Origin: Elymus sibiricus
Taxonomy: Eukaryota; Streptophyta; Magnoliopsida; Poales; Poaceae
Assembly (NCBI GenBank): GCA_039707655.1
Contig: CM077676.1
Coordinates: 381,865,614 to 381,929,613, forward strand
Length of the DNA stretch: 64,000 bases
Reading direction: 5' to 3'
This document shows, piece by piece, positions 11,391 through 22,455 of the stretch. Position 1 is the stretch's first letter, and every line of letters begins with the position of its first letter. The notes beneath the pieces are model-generated. The model did not search any database and was not told where the DNA came from. It saw only the letters and a program-made list of their open reading frames with translations. Made by a program: the position numbers and the translations under genes.

Positions 11391-13095
11391 ATAGCGCCGT
11401 CTTCCAGAAGCTTCTGCCTGTCCCCCGCGGCCGCCGGCGCGGCCTCCACCTCAGGTGAGCACTTCCCCGTGCCTGTAACCCTGTATTCGCCGCCCCTCAC
11501 AGGATCCCCACAACGGGTCTGTAGAGTTCAGTTTGACAGTGGAATTGCCGTAGCGACTAGCGACGGGGACTAATACTGTCTTGGTGGGTTTGATCTGTTG
11601 GATCGTGTGTAATTGCGACGATGTTGCCTTCGGTTGTTTCGATGGATGCGCTGAGATAGGTGGAGATCATGGCGGCCTACGAATAGATTATTAGCCCGTT
11701 AGGGGGAGTTGATCATAATCCCCCATGATTAGATGTGGTGAGCCTTCGCTCTTGCCCTCTGATTCGGTATGCCTTTCATATCACGGGTCTCGGTCAGGCT
11801 CGAACGTGCAAGAGTGCAGTACATCGGGTCTCCTACCGTCGTCACAGATATGCAACACCAATGCTTGGTTCATCTATGATACTACTATTTTTTATGTTAA
11901 ACTGCTATAATTAATTGAGTTCCAATCTCGTGTTTGCCGTCGTGATCATTTTAACAAAATGCATGATTTTCTCTATCAGGTTCTACTGATGGCAACTTCA
12001 CTTATTAAGGTTCAACATGTGCCGTTATAATGATTGGGCAAGCAGGTCTGGTCTCTGCATATGTAGCCTCCCCTTTCAATTTAATTAAAATAAATATCAC
12101 ATTTGATACCATGGCAATTCTAATTTCAGTCTTGTTACAGCTGTTTTTCTTGGCCTGAGCAGCGACTCCGTATTGGCTCGGGATGATTCGGTTGCTCCAG
12201 CAGCTACAAGTGAGCAAGCTGATGTAAATGTTACTTGTCTACATCGTATTGAATATGGTTCAGTGTTTTTAAATAAACACACAAACAAATGGAGAATTTT
12301 CACTGATAGTTCACGATATTTCCTCCTGAAAACAAGTGTATCATTATCCTTACCTTCATCTGAACCACTTTTGGCATTGTCTTTCTGAGAAAAAACTTAC
12401 CACATTATAGTTTCCCCCTTCGTTCACGTAATTCCCTTTTTCATATGTGTTCCATCAAATGATGCAAAACTCAACCACAATCATCTTGATACATCATAGC
12501 CTAGAGAGAACAACTCTAGCATAGTCCCCAAGGCTAGCCGATTTTCATATAACCTGTTTGGTCCACACTTTTTAGGTTACTTGTTGCAACTCTTACTATG
12601 GGAGTCAGCCCTTTAGTTTCCTCATTAAACTATGCGGAAGTGGAAGGTTTAACCTGTCCTTAATTGAACTTTCTGGGGTTTCATGTTAATACACGAAAAC
12701 TGGGTATTGATATTCATTGAACGCTTGGGTTTAGGAACTCCTTGTAACTACATATTCCAAGACCTTGCTTCAGTTAGCAAACCATGCAACTATTGAGCGT
12801 GTGCATTAAGTATGAGTCTTTGGACCATATACCCTGTGCATTACAAGTTTTTATCACCTTAATGTTGCTTGGAGTATGACTATATGAAAAGAGGAAAGGA
12901 GGAGTGTCTCTTTAGTTACTCCTACTCTTTGTTCGACCATAAAGTACAGTTGTTGTTAGCCTATTATATTCATTTATACTGATTTTCCAGGGAAAACTAG
13001 AGGTAGCTGAGAAGCTCTTCAAGGCAGCCCTGCATGAAGCTAAAGAAGGATTTGGACTGAGAAATCCACATTTTGCATCGGCTTTGAACAACTTG
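11391..13095 (+). pseudogene. TPR-protein gene remnant, exons 1-3, start codon lost
   Basis: Three exons can be read. Exon 1 (11391-11454) begins ATA GCG CCG in a GCC-ATA-GCG context where an ATG would be expected; it encodes a Ser/Ala-rich, transit-peptide-like start (APSSRSFCLSPAAAGAASTS) and ends at GTGAGC. Exon 2 (12141-12223) encodes AVFLGLSSDSVLARDDSVAP and more, with CAG and GTAAAT borders. Exon 3 (12991-13095) encodes GKLEVAEKLFKAALHEAKEG and ends PHFASALNNL before GTAAGT, matching a TPR_12/kinesin-light-chain-like repeat found in plastid-type plant TPR proteins. Phases match across all three. No later TPR exon follows before a 1.15-kb foldback and the 11.7-kb Copia. No in-frame ATG exists upstream back to a stop near 11210. 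It is probably a truncated gene copy; use of a non-AUG start cannot be excluded. Confidence 0.65.
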
Positions 13096-13249
13096 GTAAG
13101 TGTTCTCTTGACTATGAAATAAGGATTTAAATAACATATATGCTTCTTTCTAATGAATGGAGCTGCAGTGCTCATTTAAGTCCATAAGCTAGCTTATTAG
13201 ATTACTGCGGTGCGAGCACCACATGGGTGTCCATTTGCTAATCCACGAC

Positions 13250-14401
13250 TTGGGTATTCCAACCAAGGATACTCGTTCGCAATACCACATTGTATTCCTT
13301 CATTACTATTATGTTTTATGTCATCATCTCATGGTCATGAAAATAGCTCTCTTCGGTTTGATTTGGGTCAAAGGACGGATACTTAATATCGTCCTCCTTC
13401 GGTCCATATTGACTACAAATAGCCCGTAGAAGAAGTCCACGAGAGCCAATGGTAGTACATACTGCAACAGGGAGACACATGTTAATGTTTAACATAAGCA
13501 AACTAATATTTGAAAATGACAACCACTTGCAACTGTGGCCTTGAATATGTCGTATTTGGGAAAAGGCGGGACCACGACATCATCAATCTATGACGTGGTG
13601 CAGTTTCATTGTTGCATCCACGAGCACTTGAAGGCATGTGCTTGATCTTGAAACTGCATGTCAAAAGGATGTAGGCATCCAAGATATTCGGTGTTTGTGT
13701 GCCTCTCAAATTCAATGCAGAAAAGCCTATGGACTGCGAGATTGAAGCAGTCGACATGAACTCGTCCAACAACCTGGATGGTTTGTTGGATCATCCGGAG
13801 GCTAATCTCGATCACGTATGGTCTAAGCTCCGTGCGTGAGCAAGATTAACCTCAAGATGATCCAACAAACCATCCGGGCTGTAGAACGAGTTCATGTCGA
13901 CTGCTTCAATTTTGAAGTCCATAGGCTTGATTGCGTTGAAGTCGAGAGACATGCAACACCAAATATTTGGGATGCCTGTACCTTTTTGACTAGTAATTTC
14001 AAGCTCAAGCACAAGCCTTGAGGCGCTTGTGGATGCAGCAAGCAATCCGCACCGCGGCGCTAATTGATATTGTTGTGGTCTCGCCTTCTCCTAGATACAA
14101 CATATTCAACTCTACAGTTATAAGTGGTTGTCATTTTCAAATGTTAGTTTGCTTATGTTAGCAATTAACATTAGTTTCTCTATCTATTGCCGTATGTACC
14201 ACCATTGGCTCTCGTGGACTCCTCCTATGGGCTACCTCTAGTCAACATAGACCGAAGCAGGACGATCTTGATGGATCCGTCCTTTGACCCAAATGAAACC
14301 GAAGAGCATTTCATGGCCATGAGATGACGAAGGACAAAATAATAGTGACGTGGGAATTCAACGAGGTGTTTAGAACGAGGATCCCTGGTTGGAATACCCA
14401 A
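13250..14401. mobile_element. 1.15-kb foldback element (full-length inverted repeat)
   Basis: The ends are TTGGGTATTCCAACCA and its complement TGGTTGGAATACCCAA. The two arms (about 570 bp each) pair from end to centre: for example TTTGGGTCAAAGGACGGAT at about 13360 against its complement at about 14275, and the GTCGACATGAACTCGT block at 13750 against ACGAGTTCATGTCGAC near 13888. The loop is near 13817-13834. No target duplication was found. It has no transposase. A transcript would fold into a very long hairpin. Confidence 0.75.
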
Positions 14402-14682
14402 TCTATCTACAATTCTCATTGTTTGACTAGTTATCTTGTACTGCATTACCACATGTCGCGAGTAATTCGGTTCCGATATAACCCAACATAGAGAAAGATG
14501 TGATGTTGTGGGAATGAAATTGGTACACATACTATGTAAAGATCATTTAGGGCATCTTGCAAATATAAGTGTTGAAGCACTTGAGCAAGTTTTTTATCAA
14601 CTGCAGAGCAAGTGTGCATTGTTCGCTTAAGTTTTTCACAGATATGTAGCATAATGCTTACAAGTTATGTTAGTTTGCCAAC
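14402..14682. other. spacer between foldback and Stowaway
   Basis: AT-rich sequence with no recognised gene. A TPR exon was searched for here and not found. Confidence 0.4.
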
Positions 14683-14684
14683 TA

Positions 14685-14834
14685 CTTCCTCTGTTCTCAA
14701 ATATAAGATGTTCTAACTTTTTTGTGAATCGGATGTATATAGGCATGTTTTAGTGTGTTTGTTCACTCATTTCAGTCCGTATCTAGTCCAATATTGAAAT
14801 ATCCAAAACATCTTATATTTGTGAACGGAGGGAG
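14685..14834. mobile_element. Stowaway MITE, 150 bp
   Basis: The terminal inverted repeats are CTTCCTCTGTTCTCAAATA and TATTTGTGAACGGAGGGAG, flanked by TA on both sides (14683-14684, 14835-14836). Size, ends and TA duplication fit the Tc1/Mariner-derived Stowaway group. Confidence 0.9.
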
Positions 14835-15008
14835 TATAATTCTAGAATTTCCTCCGCGTTTGTTATTAAAGGCAAGTTAAGAAGAGGTTATAATATACTA
14901 TGCAAGCAGGCTGCCTATACAACTAAATGTCATTACAAAATACACTGGCCTAGCTTCCTTCCTTGTAAAGATATAGGGTACCGAAGGCTTCATGGATAAG
15001 AGCATAGT

Positions 15009-16594
15009 TGTTAGGACCGAGAGTATATCGACCAGAGGGGGGTGAATGGGAGATTCAAACTTTCTTTCGAAAGTTTTGATCGGATCCCAGACACAGCAGC
15101 GGAAAAAGGGTTCGGTAGAAGAAAACTTAAACAAGCACACTATTGAGGAACATATCTCTCGATGTAGGAAGCAATAACAGCTCGAGCATAATATATCACA
15201 GGTTTGACAATGACGATGGTAATGCAATACACGAACAAATGCAGTAGCATGAGGGAAACACAAGGTATGAACTGCAAAAGGAAAGCTGAGAGAAAAAGAT
15301 GACGAGGAGATATGATGCAACACTGAAGGGAATGATGCTAACACAAGGACATATGAGCGAAGAATATATCAGATAGGTACAACAAAAATGAAGGATGTTG
15401 TACGAAAGATAACAACAGATCAGGTAAACTATCGACACAGAGCACGAAGGTAAACTGCTGAAAGGAAAACAGTAAGGTAGAGTGAACCAGTGGTGCTCGA
15501 TGGCGACAGATGGATTTGGTAGACCAGTTCGCCCTTTTGCCAAAGGACTACGTCTGGTTGGAGGGGTTGTGATTTAACATAGAAGATAAACTCTCTTCGC
15601 CCTATTCTCCTTCAACTCGGAGCTGATCAGACTCCAGTTGATTTCACTCGTGGTAGATACTTGTCGGCGATCTCCAAACCTTTGACAGACCTTTTCGCGA
15701 ACCACAACGACTCTTGGTTGCTGAAGATCTTGCTCGGTGAAGACAACAACTCTTCAACACTCGAGCCGACACCTATCCGTCTAGAGAGTGCGCAACTCTC
15801 AAGAGTAATAGGTACAAGAACTCTAACTCAGAACTACTGTGATGCTCAACCACTATCTAAGTTTTGGCTCTTGATTTTCTCTCGGTAGATTTTAAACTCA
15901 AATCTCTCGGAGAGGGGATGCTCAATCAATCTTCTCAGAAATCTTAAGCGGAGCAGCCAACGGGCGACGTTGGAGCGGGGTGGCTATTTATAGCCGCAGC
16001 CTTCCCTGATGGGAAATGACCAAATTGGACAAGCGGGACAGCCAATGGCCGAGCGACGCGAGTCCAACGGTCGGAAATTTGAGCACCGAAGAACAACGTC
16101 TTCTGCTGGCAGTTAATCATTCGAAGCATAAAGAGATTTCTCTCAGTCTTGCATAGGATTTGGCTAAGCATCACAACAGACCTAAGTTTCGAGAACCCGT
16201 ACCCCTCTTAATAGTACGGAGGTCCTATGACTCAAATAAGAGAAAGAAGAACAACGAAACAAATGCTACGTCTTTGCTTCGTCTTCATTCTTCTCGCCTG
16301 CAGTCATACTTCTTCGGACACACCGAATGGAAATTGCTTTGCTCAAGCAATTAAATTTTGAGGGGTCAACTCTTTCATCATAATCTTCTCACTATCATGT
16401 TATCAACATGTGTAGCAAATCCTCTGCAACGCAGAAAGTCTTCGGTGAAGTTCCTCAAACTTGACACCGAATTCAGCATACTTCTCGGGCCTGCATGGAC
16501 TATTTCTCTCTGTGTGCACTAGCAAACAAATCAGTCCATGCCTGTTTCTGTCAACAATCTCCAAAACACAAGAGGGCAAAACATTGCACCAACA
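15009..16594 (-). repeat. 3' LTR of the non-autonomous Copia (1,586 bp)
   Basis: Plus-strand edges are TGTTAGGACCGAGAG and GCACCAACA. Compared with the 5' LTR it shows roughly 27 substitutions by eye, mostly transitions, and lacks about 66 bp present there at 26086-26152. The gap sits between GCAC words, as expected for deletion by microhomology. Confidence 0.9.
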
Positions 16595-17616
16595 ATCTCC
16601 CCCTTTTTGGACGATTGTTGACAAAACAGAGCACATCGAAAGATAGATGAAAGGTGATGGAATGGAGTGCGAAGGAAATACACAACTAGTGAGAGATATT
16701 TACGAAGGTGAATCACGCTCCCCCTGAATGTATGCATCTTTTGAAGATATTTCCACTGAAGTCATGCATAGAAGAGTAAGTGGGAGGCAGCGAGGTGAAA
16801 CTTCGTAGGACTGACATTGACAGATGATATCATTCGTAGTCATCCAATGCACTCGATGGTGTCTGAGATATTTCCTACACCACACAATCTTTGAAATAGA
16901 TTTGTTAGAGAGTGTGAATACTTTGAAATGATTTGTGGCGAAGAATAAGCCATGAAGATTTTCTCAGAACACGGTTTGAATTCATTCGAGACATATTCCC
17001 TGCAAGTCAGATACTCGAAGAATATCAAAGCAAGGGATACATTGCAAATCTTGCTCGAAATGGATGTGCTTCAGAAGTTTTCCTGCATGTCAGATAGAAA
17101 TAAGATTTGCGAGGATAAACTGCTGTCGTAACATACTGAGGGGATTCTCCTCCTGAGAATCGAAGATGTACAATCTGAAGCAAATCTTCTCTTCTCCTGC
17201 ATGTTAGATAGCGAAGGGAAATCATAGCAGGAGACATATATTTTTGAGATACTCGTCTCTTCAGCGAAGATTTTCAATCTTCTTTTGAATCACTTTTGCT
17301 TCTCCTGCAAGATGGATACGAAGATAAAGAACTGCAAGAGACTGATAACCCTGCAAACAGAGAGACGAGTGCAAATAACATTGCAGAGGTTATTAACAGT
17401 ACATGACGACGAGGTTTATCAACACCACAGGCGGTGCTTTAAAGTTCCACGACCACTCACGAAGCAAAAGTTCAACTGCAGAAAACCAAACTGATCGAAG
17501 GAAAAGCAAATGGCGAAAGCAAATCCCCTGCAGATAACCCGCACATCTAACTTCTCGATGTTCTTCTCCCCCTTTTTGTCAACAAGTGGCAAAAAGGTAC
17601 GAGAGCACACGAGGAT
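16595..17616 (-). repeat. 3' non-coding leader with a spaced CCTGCA(T/A)GTCAGATA motif
   Basis: It contains the polypurine tract next to the 3' LTR. A CCTGCA(T/A)GTCAGATA-like word recurs near 16999, 17083, 17198 and, degenerate, 17303, each followed by AAG/GAAG-rich sequence and spaced about 85-115 bp apart. It has no reading frame of note. The repeats may be an expanded structural or packaging segment; their function is unknown. Confidence 0.55.
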
Positions 17617-20600
17617 CTACTCGTCCGAAGAACCCTCAGAACTCGAACTGTTCGGCGAAGCAGAACGAGCAATGGTGGAGGCAGATGCTGTAGCAGGGCT
17701 TCCATCTTTGGCTTCTGGATCAGCTTCGGGATCTTCAGTGCGAGGGGCTTCTGGTTTGAGGATCAGAGTGCATGCAGTGTCCTCAATTTCATAGTCAGGC
17801 TCAACGAACAGCAGATCAGTGGAGTCAGAATGTTGAGGCAGCACTGGAGTTTGTCTTCGGATACGAGGTACTTCAAACTGCTCCAGATAATCATAATTCT
17901 TCTCGATGCCTTTGGCAGAGAGCTGCTTGCGAGAGTAATGCTTACGCAGAAGCGTCCATGAACGCTTTTTCTGTTCCTTCTCATGCAGAAGTGCTTGGCG
18001 AGCATAATTGTGAAGTAAGTTGATCTCAGTCATCATTTCTATCTTCACTTTGCGGTCAAGCTTGATATGACTCTCCAGAGCCTGCTGAGTGCGAAGACAG
18101 ATTTCATATAGTGAGGGATTTTCTTCGCGAGGAATTTCAACAGTGACCTTCTTGACCTTCGGAGCACGATCTGAAGCAGGGGCAGTGGCATCAATGGGTG
18201 TCTTCCCTTTCCCTATGTCCTTGACAACCCGAAGTGTGTCACGGACTGGTGGAGTGAAAACCTTCGGCTTATGAGGGCAGAAGAACTTTTTCTCAGTAAG
18301 TTGCTCAATGGCATGCATAATCCACGGAGCATACGACTTCAAGGCCTGAGCATTATCAGCTGCAAATGACAGATTTGTCATGAAGAGGTCAGGCAGATCG
18401 AACCGAATGCCGAGGGAAATAGCATGAAGAGTGTTTTCCACTATGCCACCAATGGATTCGGGCCGATTCGTTGGGGTGAGAGAACTGCATAGGATGTAGA
18501 ATAGCACTTTGTTCTCATATGCCAAGTTCTTCGGATTTGAGTCGGTGCAAGTATCTCCAACAAGCTCGGGATCCATTAGCAAATGTATTTGTGCATCCGA
18601 AACTTCCTAGTGGTGCAGTATGTGTTCTCGTGTCTCATCAAATTCAAAGCGAGGAAAATTCATCAACGCTAAGAACTGTTCAGCCGAGCACTTGAGCTTA
18701 TCTTCTTCAGTCATCCACTCGAGAACCCAAGTTCTGACGTCAGCAATATCTCCTGAGATATAAAGTGTGGCATAGAATTGAAGTATTACTTCTCGGTTCC
18801 AGCCATGGTTGAAGCGCAGAAATCCCTTCAGGAATGCTTGCTCAATTAGCTCAATGGTTCGGTGGAAACAGGGTAAACTTTCGAGCTCTGCGAAGTCCAG
18901 CACCTTGTGCTTGAATATGCGGTTCTTGCAGTACAGTATGCGTGCATAGTACACTGCCTGTTCCTTAGTCCAGAACCTTGGCGATAGAGAAGTGCGCTCT
19001 CCTTCATATGGGCTGGTCCCGAAGAAAGCAAGTTTCGAACGATGATGCTGCTCATTGAAAGCTGGACCATTTGGACCATCTTCGACAGGAAACAAAGGGT
19101 AGGTTTCCAGGGGATTTCTCAGATGTTCTTCTTCGGCCATATGCCGGGTCCGAATGTCATCTGGTGCAGGCACACCTTCTTCAATAGGCCTCAGTGGAGC
19201 ACGTGGCATCCTTGATTTTCCTTGGACAGATGGCTTCGAAGAACTTGAAGAACCATCATTTTTGCGCGCTAGAACTCCTTCAGCGGATTTCTGACTTTCG
19301 GGCACAAGGGCCTTTTCTTTCTTTTTATTTTCTTCGGTTGGAGGCACAACGACCTCTTGCACAGAAGCTTGAGACACAACTGGTGGTACAAATACTTCTT
19401 GAGCCATCGGCTCATCAGATTTCTTCTCTTCCTCTTTCAACTGTGGTGCAGTGGTAAGAGGAGCAGGATCAACATCCATCTGGGTAGGGGCACCAGATGA
19501 TGTGACCGGGGGTGTTTTCTCTCGGGAGGCATTTAGCTCCCCCTCAACCTTGTCATCCTCCTTATTTGGTTCGGAGGGCTCAGCTTGCGCTGTTCTCGGA
19601 GGCGATGGATCTGCCTTCTCAACTTCAATTTCCTCATCAACTTCATCAGCTGAGGCTTGCTGTTTAGGCGATGCATTTTCTTCATCAGATTTTTCAAGAA
19701 ATATACCAACAACATCAAGTTGCTCGTCTTGGACTACCGGTCCTGGAATGATGACTTCGGCGGTGCGAGCTTGCAGCATGGGTTCGTCTTCATGAGGTGG
19801 AGATGGAGGAACCTGCTGCCAGAGCATGCTGGTACTCAGAGGTATGGCATCGACTGCAACATTCTGAAGGCGGCGGTCTGTGTTTCCTTTCGGTTTGTTA
19901 ACCCTTGCCCTTGCCTTCTGACGTTTTTCCTCTTGAATTCTTCTTTGAGCGAGTTTTGCCTTGCGATCAATCTCCTCGTTCCTTCTGTCACACAGTTGAG
20001 CTATGTCCATGTGCATTCGTGAGTGCCAATCCACTTTCTCATTTCGGATGGCGCTCAATGTTTTCGTGATCTCAACGAGCTCTTTGTTCAGTCCTTTTTG
20101 CTCGTACTCGGTTTTGGCTTCCCTCTTCATCTGCTCAAGCACTTGCTTGTCGCTGACTGCCTTTTTGAGCTTCTTAGAGATTTTCTTCAGCTCAGCAAAG
20201 TGCTTTGTTACCCTTTCGGTAACATCATCAGGCAGTCCGAGACTGCTCAGCTCATCAGATTTGGCATCGTATGCCGCACTGTCAATGACATCGATGAAGA
20301 GCTTGAAGTCATATTTTTGTTCCTGAGTGGGAGCAGGAGCACTGGGCCTTGCCTTCTTGGCATCAGCTTTTTCTTCAGGCTGCAGCTTTCTCTTCGCTGC
20401 AGTGGTTATCGAAGTCTTCGGAGCAGCAGAACCTGAAGGTTTATCAGGGACTGGAGATGGAGCATGTCTTGGTGACCTTCTTGGAAACGGCAAAACTTTC
20501 ACTGGAGAGGGGCTTTTCGCTAGCTTGTTGAGAAGAGCAAGTCGATCATACAATGGGATTTCATCGGCAGTATCTTCGCTGGATGACTCATCAGACGAGC

Positions 20601-21366
20601 CAGATGCTGCCTTCTTGGTTCTCTTGGCGACAGTTTTCTATCGAGATGCAGGAGGGGAAGTAGATTTCTTTGATTTGCTTCGCTTTGAAGCAGATGCACG
20701 ATCCTTCTTCTGTACGTCTTGCTGGGTCAGCGCGACGTTTTTCGCTTCAACTTTATTTTTCTTGGCTTCCCTAGCATCACGCTTGGCTTTGGCCTTCGCC
20801 CTCTTAGTCACTTCCTCGGGGAAATCAGCGATAGTTTTGAGGGAGTCTGGGTGAGCGCTCGGAGGCTGTGGTGGTCTGACTTTTTCATCGTCAGGGCCAA
20901 GGAAGTTTTCTGCAATGCAGTCGTTCCACGGCGGTGTGAAGGCAAACATAATCTGGTACTTCTTGCGAACGTTTTCATAGCGGAACCATTTTCTTGCCCA
21001 ATGGCGGTGAATCCTTTGCAGCCGATTGTTGCGGTCATTTGTTGATTCTATTCCTGGTGGTGTCCTATAGCCTTCAGGATCAGACATCTCAGCAGTGGTG
21101 TTTTTCTTTCTGCCACGACCGCCCCTTTTAGGATTGCCATCAGAGAAGATGGTAAGGGCGTCAGTGACCAATTCGTCCTCGGGCTGACTGCCAGCAGATG
21201 GAATCTCCTCATCATCTTCTTCGGATTCAACTTCTTGTTTCCTCTTCGGAGCCTTGGGTGACTTCGAAGATTTTCCTCCTCCAGTCATTCTAGTTCGTAC
21301 AGACTTTGATGGAAACTGAGGTAATTCTTCTTCAGACTCTGAATGTTCTCGTGAACCGGAAGCCAT
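17617..21366 (-). pseudogene. second ORF of the Copia element (1,249 codons, two in-frame TAG stops)
   Basis: One continuous frame runs from ATG at 21366 to TAG at 17617-17619, broken only by TAG at 20638-20640 and 18607-18609. Part 1 (242 codons) is Ser/Glu/Lys-rich with basic nuclear-signal-like stretches (KAPKRKQE, GGRGRKKN). Part 2 (676 codons) has a long acidic, Pro-rich and coiled-coil-prone middle and then a more globular Trp/aromatic-rich segment (ARILYCKNRIFKHKVLDF, RFNHGWNREVILQFY). Part 3 (329 codons) continues that fold (PWIMHAIEQLTEKKFF) and ends Ser-rich. No catalytic motif was seen. It lies where SIRE/Maximus elements carry an env-like or extra ORF, but I see no signal peptide or membrane span. 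It may be a captured or lineage-specific protein. Unknown function. Confidence 0.7.
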
Positions 21367-22455
21367 GAGCAACCTGTGAAGAAGAATAGATGCGAGGGAA
21401 ATACAAGATAGGGTCATAAGCATGCACAAAAAGTTTTTGAACTAAAACTATTTTCTGAAGGAATAGGATTCAATGCAGCAAGTAAAGATATCCTTGATAG
21501 ATTAATTTACCCACAAAGATATCTAGGCATATTAACACTATCTAATCTTCGGAGAACTGCGCATGAACCCTAGATATGAGGAACTCGTACGAGGGAGAAC
21601 TACAAACCGTACAAGTCATTTCCTAGTAAGTCCTAAAGATCTAGCGCAGAGAAATAAATCACAGGAAAAAAAGCATCGGTAAGAACTGCCCTAAGAACAG
21701 AGAGACGGATAGGAGCAGTTCCGGATCCAAGCGCCCTAACTTGGCAGCTTGAATCAACTACGGCAATGCAGGAGGAAAGATTACTGCATTGGCGTGATCA
21801 ACTGCGACGAGATTCCACCGGAGTCGCACGGCGGAGCTCCTCACCAGAGTTGCTTCGAGCGCGGGCTCGGACAGAAGGTGGCAGTAGGGTTTGAAGGAAA
21901 TGGGCGGATGAACTGAGGAAGAAGATGAGGGGAGGGGTATTTATAGCCGGAGCACTGAACCACCTCACCGAAATCGACGGTCCTCAGACGATGGACGCTC
22001 CGCATTCAACGGGCACGATCACGATCGTGGGGATCGTGGGCACGTGGCAATCGTTTTCTGCGTGAAACTTGGGAAGAGAGTGGGAGACCGAAAGGTTTGA
22101 AGAAGGGCAAACGCCAAAAACTGGATTAAGGTTCGAAGTTGATTTCTTTCGCGACCAAGGACGTCGGAGAGAAATTTTCTTCAGATCAAATTGCATGCTC
22201 ATGACGGACAACATAGATTTGGATGAGAAAGAATAGAAGGGAAACAGGGTCCGGAACAAAACACTCAGCCAGAAGAGACAAGAAACACCAAACCAATAGC
22301 TATGAGTGTGTTGTTCATCGGACGAAACACAAACACGGCAACGCGAGGACAACCAACAAAACGAAAGCAAACACAAGGGAAACAGCACCAACAAGATATA
22401 TCTCAGGGCTAAGTATACGCGAGTAGAATCCCTGAGAGAGTTCCTGCAAGAAAAG
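21367..22455 (-). other. spacer between gag and second ORF where pol would be expected
   Basis: About 1.1 kb without a significant frame on either strand. An autonomous Copia would have about 3 kb of protease, integrase, reverse transcriptase and RNase H here. I saw no remnant of DTG/DSG, YVDD or integrase residues. Confidence 0.6.

Noticed and set aside
13606..14021. Two similar frames (MIEISLRMIQQTIQ and MSKINLKMIQQTIR)
   Set aside because: They are the two arms of the foldback read in opposite directions, not a gene pair.
14898..15543. Cys/Ser-rich frames within the Copia LTRs (also 24964-25546)
   Set aside because: They lie in both LTR copies antisense to no known protein and have no initiation context; ordinary LTR noise.
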